A program made the position numbers and the translations under genes. A stretch of DNA of 64,000 nucleotides, from NCBI GenBank assembly GCA_030180135.1, contig CM058240.1:74085581-74149580 (forward strand). Reading direction: 5' to 3'. Source of the DNA: Orychophragmus violaceus. Lineage: Eukaryota > Streptophyta > Magnoliopsida > Brassicales > Brassicaceae. The notes under the pieces are model-generated. The model searched no databases. It was not told where the DNA came from and saw only the letters and a program-made list of their open reading frames with translations. Positions within the stretch are counted from its first letter, which is position 1. Every line of letters starts with the position of its first letter. Of the stretch, positions 12,011-25,500 are shown one piece after another.

Positions 12011-13329
12011 CGGAGAACATCAACATCAGCTATTATAATTATATGATATATGCGAGATTTGTAAAAGACTAAAAAAATATTTTTTAAAAATAACAATTTT
12101 TAAAATACCAAAAAATACTATACCTCTTTTGATTAGACCTTAAAATATTAATTTACTAAACTACTGAATACATAGTTTATGATTGAAATGTTTGAAAAAA
12201 AAAATTTGCAGTCAAGTTATTTAGGAATTTATTACACCCTAAATTTATGATAGTATAAGTAGAAAATTGTTTCCGCAGACATTTTAAAGGTATTTACTAT
12301 ATTCAGAGCCGTTAATATATTTATATAAACACTTTGGATTTATATCTATTTACGACCTAGCAACTGCGCCAAGACTAAACGCATATATGGACGACATATG
12401 GAACTCTACTGGCACACTTCTTTATTAAAATTGATTGCGTTTCAAAGCAACAATAGCACTCTTAAACATATCAACATGGGTATACAACCACAGTGAACTA
12501 AATATTGCTTCCACAGCCTACAAGCACGACATTATGCCGAGTTAAACATTTTCCAATCTCGAACTATTAGCCCGACATGTGCAAACTGAAGAGCTATATG
12601 TAAGTAAATGCCAATTTTTTTTTAAAAAAAGGCCCGATAAAGAATGTGTAACGGACAAGAGGCCAGCTATTATACGGAGAACATCAACATCAGCTATTAT
12701 AATTATATGATATATGCGAGATTTGTAAAAAACTAAAAAAATATTTTTAAAAATAACAATTTTTAAAATACCAAAAAATACTATACCTCTTTTGATTAGA
12801 CCTTAAAATATTAATTTACTAAACTACTGAATACATAGTTTATGATTGAAATATTTGAAAAAAAAAATTTGCAGTCAAGTTATTTAGGAATTTATTACAC
12901 CCTAAATTTATGATTGTATAAGTAGAAAATTGTTTCCGCAGACATTTTAAAGGTATTTACTATATTCAGAGCCGTTAATATATTTATATAAACACTTTTG
13001 GATTTATATCTATTTACGACCTAGCAACTGCGCCAAGACTAAACGCATATATGGACGACATATGGAACTCTACTGGCACACTTCTTTATTAAAATTGATT
13101 GCGTTTCAAAGCAACAATAGCACTCTTAAACATATCAACATGGGTATACAACCACAGTGAACTAAATATTGCTTCCACAGCCTACAAGCACGACATTATG
13201 CCGAGTTAAACATTTTTCCAATCTCGAACTATTAGCCCGACATGTGCAAACTGAAGAGCTATATGTAAGTAAATGCCAATTTTTTAAAAAAAAGGCCCGA
13301 TAAAGAATGTGTAACGAACAAGAGGCCAG
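12011..13329. repeat. Two-copy tandem duplication, 664-bp period
   Basis: The sequence starting CGGAGAACATCAACATCAGC at 12011 restarts at 12675, and both copies run to a GTAACNNACAAGAGGCCAG-type end (about 12665 and 13329). The copies differ by only a few substitutions and homopolymer-length changes. The junction lies in CAGCTATTATA, which also occurs inside the unit, suggesting slippage or unequal exchange at short homology. No coding capacity is evident. Confidence 0.9.
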
Positions 13330-13548
13330 ATTGAACGTTTTAATTGTTGGGCGTCCGTTACGATATCAAATAACACGGCTACAAAGCATAACTTCCCTAG
13401 GGGAGCATCAGGGAATCCCATCACAACCAAGCATCATCGCTAAAGATAATCTGCATGACACACGACCTAAGCATTCTCTCCGGAAACTGAAGATCACCTC
13501 CTCTATCTGTAATGCGTATGAAGACACTTAGGAAAATAAAAACCGAAG
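13330..13548. other. Flank between the tandem duplication and the large retroelement
   Basis: A 74-codon open frame crosses this stretch but matches nothing recognisable. It ends in CGAAG, the five bases just before the left LTR. Confidence 0.3.
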
Positions 13549-15524
13549 TGTAATACCCTGTATCAATAATTGGTCAACGGGCAGTCAAGAAGTCAATGAG
13601 GGGCATTTCTGTAATTTCTAAGAGTTAAGGGACATTTTGGTAATTTTACCAAAATGTGAGCCAGAAGCTAAGACGGGCCAAATGTTATTCTTTTTAAATA
13701 AAGAAAACATTTAGAAGACCAAGAATGGTGAAAACGGACCGTAGATGAGTTTTCGGATTATCGGGAATGGAAACCGATAAAACCGAAGAAACTTGTAAAA
13801 TCCATAACCGGAGCTACGAGTGTCCGTTAGTAATCTTACTAACTCTAAACCGACAGATCGAGGACGTATTAAAAGCTACTTAGGAGGTGATAAGTAAAGA
13901 AGTGGTGTGATTGATGGGCCGTCTACGGGATTAGTAATCCACTAATCCCAAGGTAGCGGATTGAATGAGTAAAGGTTAAGGATTAAATGAGTGAAGGTTA
14001 AGAAAAGGTTAAAAAATTAATAAACCTAAATCATTGTTTGTGTGGTGTTTTGAGTATTGCTTGTGTGATTGTTTATCTACTTCGGTGTTGGACCGAGTAG
14101 ACTGTTGTTTGTGTGATTGTGTATCTACTTTGGTGTTGGGCCGAGTAGACTGTTGTTTTCTTGTTTGTGTATCTACTTCGGTGTTGGGCCAAGTAGACTG
14201 CTGTTTTCTTGTTTGTGTATCTACTTTGGTGTTGGACCGAGTAGACTGTACTTGTAGACACTTACTCTGGTGTGGGACCGAGTAAGTGTAAGGTCGGGTG
14301 ATGTAGAGGTTGATGATAGGACTTGCGGGACGAGATTGATTGGGGATCGTGATAGTAGTTCTAGTTGAACTTGTTGGTGTTGTGTGACAGAGTCCCAGGG
14401 AGTCTGCTTGTTTACATTGCTGTTATAGGACTCTATAGGGCGCGTTAGATCCCGCAAGTCTAAAGATGGCGTTCCGGTACTTCCTTCCCGATTGGGTCCT
14501 CGGGAGTTGAGAACCTAGTCAGTTCACGTACCTTCGGTAGTGGTTCTAGCAGGTGTTAACCTATGGAGTGACGTCTGTAGGTGTGTGGTCCGGAGAATAT
14601 GGGGTCGCGTCCTAGGGCTGGACTGCATGGAAACTCGGATTGCCGGGGGTAACTTGAGTCACCGCATATCGATGGATGGAGAACGGTGTCCTAGCCGTTG
14701 GACTTCGTGTTATCGTCTAGGAGTCGTGGGAGATTTTAGCTACCGTGGCGGCAGCTAAGTGTTCCTGTGGAAGTCACCGAGTTTGCAAAGTGGGCCCAGA
14801 TGGTGTGGAGTTGTGTAGTACCGCGATAGATAGATCGAGTCTAATCAAGAACATGTGCTGCAGTGTTCTCGATTCCCTTCATTGATGATTGTGTTGTTAT
14901 TTGAATGCTTGTGTGTTGTGGAGCTCATCACGTCTTGGTAGCACGTGATCGGCTATTATACTTGATTGTTATTTTGGGTTTGGGCGGGATTAATATATTG
15001 TTAGCAGCCTTTAGTTGGGAGTCCTCTCACTGGGTAATCTTAGATTACTCATTAGACTCTTTTGTGTTTTTCAGGTTTGGCGTAGCTCGGCGGACGCGTA
15101 GGACACTCGGAGTAGTCTCGGGTTGGCATTGGGTATCGGTTAATACCCATTTTGACTGTACTTTCGGTTTCAGATTTTGTTGGAACGTTCTGCTAAATGT
15201 TTTATATTAGACCGTATAATGTTATGAATAATATTTATATTTTCAAGTAATAAAAACGGAATAATTCCCTGATATACGGTTTCGTCTGAACCGAACACAA
15301 CTCGTGGAAGCGGTACAGGTTGCAAAGCCTCGTACCGTGGAAACGAGGTAAACGGAGTCAAAGATAGTTTGGTTCGAGCCTTTATCTCAAACCAGATTGT
15401 CTATGGCTTTCGTATTGTGACAAACTCTTCTCGTATGACTGCTCGGGTTCGATCGGTCATTTTCTTGTTTGATTGTTGGCCAGTCAGCTTGTCAGTCAGC
15501 GGAAAACGGGAAGGGGGCGTTACA
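13549..15524 (+). repeat. Left (5') LTR, internally deleted
   Basis: It is 1976 bp, TGTAATACCC to GGGCGTTACA. Compared with the right LTR it lacks 1718 bp at the junction 13826-13828 (shared GTT), corresponding to 18826-20543. The missing part carries the TATA box and purine leader, so this LTR has probably lost its promoter. It keeps the hairpin array at 14076-14288. Confidence 0.88.
14050..14290 (+). repeat. Hairpin minisatellite inside the left LTR
   Basis: Four units of about 48-50 bp contain TCTACTTCGGTGTTGG followed by (G/A)CCGAGTAGA, each able to form a TCTACT-CGG/CCG-AGTAGA stem. A fifth stem, CACTTACTC with GAGTAAGTG arms, follows at 14259-14288. The same array is present in the right LTR at 20773-21003. 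The units account for the short open frames seen on both strands here, which are not genes. Confidence 0.85.
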
Positions 15525-15528
15525 AAAA

Positions 15529-15542
15529 TGTTGTATCAGAGC
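15529..15542 (+). promoter_or_regulatory. Primer binding site of the LARD-like element
   Basis: TGTTGTATCAGAGC, four bases after the LTR end, matches the initiator-Met site TGGTATCAGAGC with one change (TGT for TGG in register). The related element at 52531 has the exact site. Confidence 0.75.
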
Positions 15543-18500
15543 ATGGTTCGTCATGGGTTCGAAAATTCCGGTTTTTCAAAGTTTTCAATATTTTCGAGTC
15601 AAAATGTTTCGCCAATACAACCATTAGGAATCCGAGTCGCATCTGTCAACTGGGGAAATGGGTATGATAGAAAATTTATTAGGATTATGCTAACCATTTG
15701 GTGTTCTGTTGCAGTCACACAGCAGAGGTCTCCTGGGAGGATTGGTGTGTGTGTGTGGTTGCGAAGACAAGATGAGCGGAATCAGCATGGATAACCTTGG
15801 ATCCATTGGATCTACTGCAGTTAGTTCAGGTCCATACTTCTAGCTTGCGGAGTGTTCCCATCTTTCACAGCCTATTCCGGAGTATGTGATTACCGGTGCG
15901 GAGCCCGTTACCACTCCACCCATTCCATAGCCGCCTTATGATACAATTACATCCGGAGTACCACTGTCAGTAGCATGCACCGTCGATATTCATCCCCGAT
16001 GATATGGCGATCAAGTATAATCTCGGGATATGGGAGCTACCACCGCCTGCTATTCGACCACCAGTCCGACACATTGGACCCTTTGTTCCTTGCCTGCGGT
16101 GCCACGTGTCTTTCATTTCTATTCGGTGTCGGTTGTTTAGCCGAGCATACCCGCCACCGCCGCATTGACGCAGATTCTGACTTGTCACATTTGCGGCCGA
16201 GAAGAACATTGCACTCCTTTCCTGTCATGATCGAGACCGCGTCGCTCCGCCACCACCACCACACTCATTCCATCCTCCTTGCGCACCTGTCGGTTAGGAT
16301 CCACATGAGTTGTACCACTCATGTTGGAAATTAGGAAATAGATTAAGCCCAGGTAAGTAAGGGCTCTAACTCGTTGTTTGATGTGTGTAGATCGGCTTGC
16401 GATCGTCTCTGGCGATTTGGTTGCGTGTAGTGGTGTTTCTTTTGGGATGGAATGGTAACCGCTAGTATGTAGACTCCGACGGACCTACGTATCTAAAACT
16501 CTAAGTGGTGAATAGATGTTTTGTTTACATAGTGGATGTGGAGTATTTCGGTTGTCGTTTTGAGTAGCGGATTGGTTATATTGCATACTCATGATGGTTG
16601 TGAATGCAATGTAATTACGATGTGAAAATAGATGATGGTCCGAGCAGACGGTTTCCATCAGAACCCTGAAAGACAACTGCAATCGCCGATTTGCTTGATT
16701 GATTGTGTGTGATTGATTGCCTTGCTAGGTTGTTAGAATTGTGAATTGCTGTGATTGCTCGCTAGGTTGGTAGTTGTTGATATTGAATCTCTGCATTTTG
16801 TTTAATTGCTAGGTTGCTAGCATAGCGTTTGTTTGATCGCTAGGGTGTTAACCTGATTGATGCAGTGCATTGTTCGCTAGGTTGATAGAATTTAATTGCA
16901 GCATTCATTTGATGAATAGAATGGTAGCATGGCATTCGAATGATCGTTAGGTTGTTAGAATTTCCGTGTTGCATTGCGAACGAATGCTGAGATGGTAGAG
17001 ATTCATTGCGTTAATCATCTTGTTAGATTTTTATTTGAATAATGAGCATTCCCGCGTTGTTTGATTAGCTAGGTTGCTAGAAAGTGATTTTTGATTTTAA
17101 TTAGCAAAATCGTTTGGTTTGCTCGGTAAGAATTGTTTTTGGTAAGCAAATATAAAGAACCTCTTAGATAGAAATAAGCTCAGAATTGTGAAAGCGGGTT
17201 TTAGAAAGCTTATTTGAGATTGAGCGGAATGATAGGATATTGTTATTTAGCTATGTGTGACCGTTGGGTACATGACTAAGTAACCATATTTCTATAAGGA
17301 AGTGATATCGGGAGTAAGTTAGAAAGAGGTCTAACCATTCCAGTTTTGTTGAGGTTGTTGATGTAGGACGTGATGGACGATTTGACGAGGACACGAGACC
17401 GAACCCGAACCTGAGAGATGAGATGTTATTTCAGGAAGCAGTTTAACCCGAGCTTGCAAGAAAGTCAGTGTGGATTCAGAAAAGAATTTGGGTATCAGTG
17501 GCAGGAGAAATCAAGACGGATGAGTTTGATGAGTTAGCAAAGGGATTCAGAAGCATCAACGTCAGTGGGGAGTCCGTTCGAGGATATTAGTGGGAAGAAC
17601 AATTTTGGAGTCAGTGAAGCGTGGAGATCAGTGATCGAGGAAGTTCGAGGCGTGCATGAGTATGGCGGTTTAGATGGAAATAAGAAAATCGATGTGAACA
17701 TAATATCAGACGGGATCGGTAATCATTGGAAACAAGTTAAGCGAGGGAATGGAGGACGAGTTATTATTGCGTGATCGGGGAAGTCAAGACAAAGTGGGGA
17801 AGCCTGGAGTATTGGTCGGCGCAGATGAGTTCATGAAGCAGAGTATAGCAAACCAATCAGAATCGGTGGATTTGGGAATCAGAGATAGAATCGATGAAGC
17901 AATCAAATCGAGAAGTCGGGATTGGTCGAGATTCAAGCCATATCGCGGGGGGGATTTAAGATGTCAATGTGATGAGAGTTGGAGCAAAACCATGTTTCAA
18001 GAATCAGTTGAGCATCGGGAGTGTAGTTATTATTGATTCATAGTTCAAGCAGTATCATGTGGCGCAGATGGAAACAAGACTCAGGATGAAGTCGTGCAGT
18101 CAAGAGAAATGAATATGCAATCAGAGAGCAGATCGGTGTAGAGAAGTTTTGTGCAAACCAGTGGTTCGGAAGTCAGTATCGGAAGAGCGGGTTCACCTTG
18201 AGATCAGAGTGTAAGCAGCGAAGCAGAGATGGATTGGAATAAAAAACCCAAGTGAAGCAGTTCAGTCAAGATCATTGGTATTGAGAATCAGGATTGGAGT
18301 AAGTGAAGCAATCATATGGAGAACCAAGAAGTGATCGTGAGTCAAGTTTTCAGTATGGAAAGTTCAAGACGTCGGTATTTTGGGTTTTGTGCAAGACGGT
18401 GTTTCAGAAGTCAGTAAGCATCGAGAGTATAGTCCAGTTGATTCAGCGTTCGGGTGTTGGGGCGGTCAGATCAGTTTCAGGAGTAGCAACTTACGGGGTT

Positions 18501-18554
18501 CAGTTCCGATTCGAAGTTTTTTAGTAACGGATAATTCGGGGACCGAATTCCTGT
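15543..18554 (+). other. Non-coding interior of the LARD-like element
   Basis: Only short shadow frames are present. The first part (15780-16330) is C-rich with CCACCACC-type runs and may be a decayed gag. The part from 16700 to 17100 is a degenerate array of GCTAGGTTGTTAGAATT units. The stretch 17340-18530 is rich in imperfect GTCAG/GATCGG/GAAGCAG phrases. No protein domain is recognisable. Confidence 0.6.
16700..17090 (+). repeat. Degenerate array of GCTAGGTTGTTAG units
   Basis: About eight copies of a variable unit centred on (G)CTAGGTTG(T/C)TAGAATT recur roughly every 45-65 bases, interspersed with TTGATTG-type filler. The periodicity is loose but clear to the eye. Confidence 0.7.
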
Positions 18555-18567
18555 AAGTGGGGAAGAA
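18555..18567 (+). promoter_or_regulatory. Polypurine tract of the LARD-like element
   Basis: AAGTGGGGAAGAA directly precedes the right LTR homology. The LTR's first bases (TGTAATACCC...) are missing and only TATA separates the tract from the matching sequence. Confidence 0.7.
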
Positions 18568-19448
18568 TATAAAACGGGCAGTCAAGAAGTCAACAAGGGG
18601 CATTTCTATAATTTCTAAGAGTTCAGGGACATTTTGGTAATTTTACCAAAATGTGAGCCGGAAGCTAGGACGGGCCAAATGTTATTCTTTTTAAATAAAT
18701 AAAACATTTAGAAGACCAATAATGGTGGAAACGGACTGTAGATGAGTTTTCGGATTATCGGGAATGGAAACCGATAAAACCGAAGAAACTTGTAAAATCC
18801 ATAACCGGAGCTACGAGTGTCCGTTTGATGTGATTCAAATTTCTAAATTCATCTAAGATCATCTAGAATCTGAAAATGAGGCTTGGTGGATTTATAGAAG
18901 CAGCTAAAGAGTTTTTAAAATATTAAACACAAAACCGGATAAACCAAAGCATCGGAATGAATCGGGAATAGGAGCTTCTACGGAGTGATTGGAGCAATCT
19001 AATTGGTCATAAAACACTTATCAGTGACATGTGGTATTTCCATGATGGCGCCACCTATCTCTTCTAGAAGTTTCATGAATTTGTGACTTGGAGAAGAAGT
19101 AACAAAGAGAAGAATTGGGCTTGGACTTACAACAAAAACATCAAAGAATCAAAAAATAGGTTTTGGCCCAAATTGCATGAAAATACCTATCTAGAATCCC
19201 ATTCACGTGGCTACTAAGTAGGGAATAAGAAGAGTTCATGGGTTTTAATCTTGATGGGTTTTTAGCCCATTAAGTAAAGAAAAGGAAAAGAAAAAAAAGA
19301 GAAGAAGAGACTTGCTCACCAAGTCTTGGCTGAATGGTGTGGCAGCAGTAGGAGAATGGAGAGACAAGTGGCAGGGCGTGGCATCAGCTAGAGGAAGGAA
19401 GAGACATGTGTCCAAACATGTGTCAAGAAGGCATGAATCTCATTTTGC

Positions 19449-19456
19449 TATAAAAA
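19449..19456 (+). promoter_or_regulatory. TATA box of the LTR promoter
   Basis: CTATAAAAAGGGGG is followed after about 25-35 bases by a pyrimidine-rich CTCTCTCATTCTCACC start-like region and CAACAAAAACACAAC leader. The arrangement is the same at 43509 in the related LTR. Confidence 0.7.
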
Positions 19457-19501
19457 GGGGGCTTCCCTCTCTCATTCTCACCACACCAACAAAAACACAA
19501 C

Positions 19502-19870
<369 letters not shown>

Positions 19871-20236
19871 GAGAAGATGGTCCGAAGGCTCGATCAGAAT
19901 CATTCGGTCAACGGTACGATCAAGTGCGGGTCAAGGTCGGGTCAAAGCAACGGAGGTTTGGGGAAGGTTCGGGTTAGCGTCGGGTTCATGCCGGGTGTCG
20001 TTGTTCCGCTAGTCCATAAGTCTGTCCGTCCGTCGTCATAATAACACTGTGAGTCGGCTAATTGTATGTTGCATTAAATTAAGATCATATAGATCCCTAA
20101 TTGATAAACCGTAGTTTAAGTTGCATACCCGATTGATTGAATTGGTTATAACGGCTAGGTTGATTTAATAACTCGGTTAATCAATGAGATGGTTAGGGTA
20201 AGGGAGGCATGCTAGTTTGATTATATCCGTAATCAT

Positions 20237-20341
20237 TGATAGTTCGTTGATTGCTTGATTGGGTGTTGCATTGATAGTTCGTTGATTGCTTGATTGGGTG
20301 TTGCATTGATAGTTCGTTGATTGCTTGATTGGGTGATGCAT
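20237..20341 (+). repeat. Three tandem 35-bp repeats
   Basis: TTGATAGTTCGTTGATTGCT plus TGATTGGGTGTTGCA is repeated three times almost without change. Confidence 0.9.
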
Positions 20342-20772
20342 ACATATAGAACGGCATGCTAGGACGTATATGCATATATAAGTATTTAAGAACGTATCTA
20401 ACGGAATCTATATACGGGAAATTATGAGTTAATTAAAATACGGTTAAACGACATAATGCACTTAGAATATAATAACGGTGGATTAATTAGTCGGGTTAAA
20501 GGTAATGAATGAAAGTTAATGAATAGTGAGATGTCGGGGAGTTAGTAATCTTACTAACTCTAAACCGACAGATCGAGGACGTATTAAAAGCTACTTAGGA
20601 GGTAAGAAGTAAAGAAGTGGTGTGATTTATGAGCCGTCTACGGGATTAGTAATCCACTAATCCCAAGGTAGCGGATTGAATGAGTAAAGGTTAAGGATTG
20701 AATGAGTGAAGGTTAAGAAAAAGTTAAAAGATTAATAAATCTAAATCATTGTTTGTGTGGTGTTGTGAGTAT

Positions 20773-21003
20773 TGTTTGTGTGATTGTTTATCTACTTCGG
20801 TGTTGGACCGAGTAGACTGTTGTTTGTGTGATTGTGTATCTACTTCGGTGTTGGGCCGAGTAGACTGATGTTTGCTTGTTTGTGTATCTACTTTGGTGTT
20901 GGGCCGAGTAGACTGTTGTTTGCTTGTTTGTGTATCTACTTCGGTGTTGGACCGAGTAGACTGTACTGGTAGACACTTACTCTGGTGTGGGACCGAGTAA
21001 GTG
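20773..21003 (+). repeat. Hairpin minisatellite inside the right LTR
   Basis: It is the counterpart of 14050-14290, with four TCTACTTCGG...CCGAGTAGA stems and a terminal CACTTACTC/GAGTAAGTG stem. The stems are retained although loop and spacer bases differ between copies. Confidence 0.85.
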
Positions 21004-22235
21004 TAAGGTCGGGGTGATGTGGAGGTTTATGATAGGACTTGCGGGACGAGATTGATTGGGGATTGTGATAGTAGTTCTAGTTGAACTTGTTGGTGTTGCG
21101 TGATAGAGTCCCAGTGAGCCTGCTTGTTTACATTGCTATTATAGGGCTCTATAGGGCGCGTTAGATCATGTAAGTCTAAAGATGGCGTTCCGGTACTTCC
21201 TGCCAGATTGGATCCTCGGGAGTTGAGAACCTGGTCAGTTCACGTACCTTCGGTAGTGGTTCTGGCAGGTGTTAACCAATGGAGTGACGTCTGTAGGTGT
21301 GTGGTCCGGAGAATACGGGGTCGCGTCCTAGGGCCGGACTGCATGGAAACTCGGGTTGCCGGGGGTAACTTGAGTCACCGCGTATCGATGGACGGAGAAC
21401 GGTGTCCTAGCTGTTAAACTTTGTGTTATCGTCTAGGAGTCGTTGGAGGTTTTAGCTACCGTGGCGGCAGCTAAGTGTTCCCGTGGAAGTCACCGAGTTC
21501 GCAAAGTGGGCCCAGATGGTGTGGAGTTGTGTAGTGCCGCGATAGATAGATCGAGTCTAATCAAGAACATGTGCCGCAGTGTTCTCGATTCCCTTCGTTG
21601 ATGATTGTGTTATTATTTGAATGCTTGTGTGTTGTGGAGCTCATCACGTCTTGGTAGCACGTGATCGGCTATTATACTTGATTGTTATTTTAGGTTTGGG
21701 CGGGATTAATAGATTGTTAGCAGCCTTTAGTTGGGAGCCGTCTCACTGGGTAATCTTAGATTACTCATTAGACTCTTTTGTGTTTTTCAGGTTTGGCGTA
21801 GCTCGGCGGACGCGTAGGACACTCGGAGTAGTCTCGGGTTGGCATTGAGTATCGGTTATTACGCATTTTGACTGTACTTTCGGTTTCAGATTTTGTTGGA
21901 ACGTTCCGCTAAATGTTTTGTATTAGACTGTATATTGTTATGAATAAGATTTATATTTTTCAAGTAATAAAAACGGAATAATTCCCTGACATACGGTTTC
22001 GTCCGAACCGAACACAACTTGTAGAAGCGGTACAGGTTGCAAAGCCTCGTACCGTGGAAATGTGGTAAACGGAGTCAAAGATAGTTTGGTTCGAGCCTTT
22101 GTCTCAAACCAAATTGTCTCTGGCTTTCGTATTGTGACAAACTCTTCTCGTATGACTGCTCGGGTTCGATCGATCATGTTCTTGTTTTATTGTTGGCCGG
22201 TCAGCTCGTCGGTCAGCGGAAAACGGGAAGGGGGC

Positions 22236-22277
22236 GTTAGTAACAAAACGTCGTCGTTTTGTATGAAGACTAAAAAC
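22236..22277 (+). repeat. MULE left terminal inverted repeat (truncated)
   Basis: It is identical over 42 bp to the reverse complement of 26756-26797. It includes the self-complementary core ACAAAACG...CGTTTTGT. The outer roughly 200 bp present on the right are missing here. Confidence 0.92.
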
Positions 22278-22523
22278 ACATAAGATAATTAAAAAAACCC
22301 CGACATCACAGGCTCGAACTCGGGTCTCGTATGAAATGGTAAAAGGTTTGTCGCCACTGGGAGAGTCTCTTTTAGTCTATAATTGTTAAACACTAAATAT
22401 ACCTAAACGCTCGTTGCTCTCTCGTTTTGTTATAAGTCCCAAAATCCCCAATCGACTAAACAGAAACCCTAAGTGTCTTATAATCCCCAAATCGATTTCG
22501 CTGAGGTGAAAATTGGAGCTTTG

Positions 22524-25500
22524 ATGGCGAGAACAAGAGGCGCAGGAACGGATGGTAAGAAGAAGCCGTGCGTTCGTGACGATGATGCACCGGTGAAGAT
22601 GACGAGATCTAAGCCGTGCGTTCGTGAAGATGATGCGCCGGTGAAGATGACGAGATCGAAGCCGTGTGTTCGTGATGATGATGCGCCGGTGAGGATGACG
22701 AGATCGAAGCCGTGTGTTCGTGAAGATGATGCGCCGATGAGGATGACGAGATCCAAGCGTCTCCGTGAAGAGGAATCCGGTGGAGAAAATGTTGTTCTAC
22801 GGAGGTCTCCGCGCCGGTTTAAGACTACAGCAGGAGGAGTTAAAGAGGACGAAAGGATGAAAGCGTCGACCCCAAAGAGACTGATATTTGGTGTTATTGC
22901 TAAAGAGCCGACCCCAAAGAAAGCAAAGAGAGAAAATAATCCGATGAAGAAGAAAACAAAGGATAAAGAGATTGAAGAGATTGAAGAGATTGAAGGTCAT
23001 GTTGTTAACGAAGAGGGAGATTGTAGATATGGTCCGGCAGAAGAAGATTATCAAAGTGAGGGAGATGATGCTATAGATGCAGATAATGAAGCTGAGGTTA
23101 GAAATTGTTTAGCTAAGTATATGAACGATGTAGCTGATGATAGAAATGATGTAGCTGAGGATAGAGATGATCTAGCTGAGGATAGAAATCATGAAGGTGA
23201 AGAAGATTTCCTCGTAGAAGAAGCTAATAGTCGGGAAATGACTATGTTCTTCGGTGATGCATTTATGGGAGATAACACTGAGATGGAAGACGATAGTGGT
23301 GATGAAGTTTGCGATGAGGAGAATATTCCGGAGCCACCATCATCAGACGAGGAAAACGAAGAGAATGGATGGCTTGGTGAGGCATATAGGGAAGATGTTG
23401 ATCCGGATGAGCTTCTCAAGTTGGGGAAATTGTTTGCTGATGCCGAGGATTTCAAACATGCTTGTTTGAGGTACACACTCAAATCAAGGTACAACATCAA
23501 GTACTATAGATCAGGGACTTATAAGATTGGTGTTAAGTGTGCTGCGAAACCAAAAAAAAAGATCAGCCTCCTTGCCCATGGAAGATCTACTGTTCTTTTG
23601 AGAAGAGTAAGATGAAGCTACAGATCAAGACCTTCTTCGGCGTGCACACTTGTGACAGAACATGTAAATTTCTTGAATTTGGTGTTTATATGGTTGATGT
23701 TTGGTCTGATGGTTTGATAGTTTTGATGTTTATTTGTGTTTTTTGTGGAATCTTGAAAATAGGAGATTCTAAGATTTTGAAAAGGTCTGCTATTGCAAGC
23801 CTTTTTGCTGAGAGGCTGAGGTTAAATATGAAGATCACTGCAAAGGAGATTGCGGCAGAGATAAGAAGAGAGTATCAGATGAATGTCAGTGAGAATTCTT
23901 GTAGCAAAGCAAAGACGAAACTGATGAATGAGAGGAAGAGAACCCACGAGCAACACTTTGACAGAATTTGGGACTATCAAGCTGAGGTTTTAGGTAAAAA
24001 CAGAGGCTCTACTTTTGAAATAGAGACGATTCCAGGGGCTACTATAGGGAGCAAACAGAGATTCTATCGCTTGTATATGTGTTACGAAGCACAAAAGGTG
24101 GCATGGAAACGAACATGTAGGCCTATTTTCGGGTTAGATGGTGCCTTCTTGAAGTGGGATATAAAGGGACAATTGCTTGCTGCTGTGGGAAGAGATGGAG
24201 ACAACAAGATTGTTCCAATTGTGTGGGCAGTATTTTAGGTAGAGAATGATACGAATTGGGACTGGTTCATCAAGCAGCTAGCTAAGGATTTGGATCTGAA
24301 AGATGGCAAAGAGTATACCATCTTGTCAGATAAACAGAAGGTATGGTTTTTATAGATTTGCATCTTTTATTATACTGATGTTTTGTGCATCTGATTTATG
24401 CTTCTGTTTTATGGTTTTGTAGGGATTGGTCAAAGCCATCAAGAATGTTCTTCCTCAGGCTGAGCACAGACAATGCTGCAGACATATATATGAGAATTAG
24501 AGGAAATGTGGTGTTGACTTGAAATTGCAAAAGCTGTTCTGGTGGATTGCAAGGAGCTACATAGAGGGGATGTTCAAATATAACATGGAAGAGCTGAAGA
24601 AATACAATGCTATTGCATACGACGCCCTGCTGAAAACTCAACCAGAAACATGGTCCAGAGCTTTTTTCAGGTTAGGGTCGTTTTGTAACGACAATCTTAA
24701 TAGCCTGTGTGAATCGTTTAATACAACCATTAGAAATGCTCGAAAGAAACCTCTGCTAGACCTTTTAGAGGACATTAGGACCCAATGCATGACCAGGAAC
24801 TACGAGAGGGCTAAGCTAGGTAATAGGTTGAAAACTGAATTTACCAAGAAGACTCACCGAGAGTTAGATAGAGTGGAGCATAAGTCTAAAGAGTGTGAGA
24901 TTCATTGGGCAATAGGGGCAGATATTGAAGTGAAATACAAGGGACACGGGTATGTTGTTAATGTGGAACAATGTACATGTGCTTGTAGAGGATGGCAGAT
25001 GAATGGGATACCTTGTATTCACGCTGCGAAAGTGATACTTGCCATGGATAGAAGCTTGTCTGAATTTGTTGCTCCATGTTACCTAAAAACAAAGTGGCAA
25101 GAGACTTATAGCTATGGAATTAGTCATGTTAATGGGGTGTTGGAGTGGCCTGTTACGGGTAGATTGGGTGTTCTTCCACCTCCTATGAGAAAAGGAAATC
25201 CGGGTAGACCAAGCAACCATGATAGGATGAAGGGGAAGAATGAAACAGAGAACAAGGTGAAGAATGCAACCAAGCTAGACCGTTGTAATCGAGTGATTAC
25301 TTGTTCCAATTGCAAACAAGACGGCCATAATAAGACAACGTGTAAGAATGCGTTTGTTCCCGTGCCACCTAAGAAACCACCAGGAAGACCGAGGAAAAAC
25401 CAGGTAAATCATCTAATTGAGTTCTTCATTTTCTTTATTTGTTTGAAAGCGTAATGAAAATGTTAATATGATTATACAGGGATTACAGTTTCATGAATCA

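Noticed and set aside
12011..13329. CRISPR-like array or satellite
   Set aside because: There are only two long units; this is a plant genome with no spacer structure.
14034..14285. 83-codon Cys-rich frame, and its minus-strand shadow
   Set aside because: It is the hairpin minisatellite read as protein; the same frames recur in the other LTR copy at 20788-20976.
15975..16334. 119-codon frame rich in His, Ser and Arg
   Set aside because: It lies in the non-coding interior of the LARD-like element, overlaps minus-strand frames of similar length and shows no domain.
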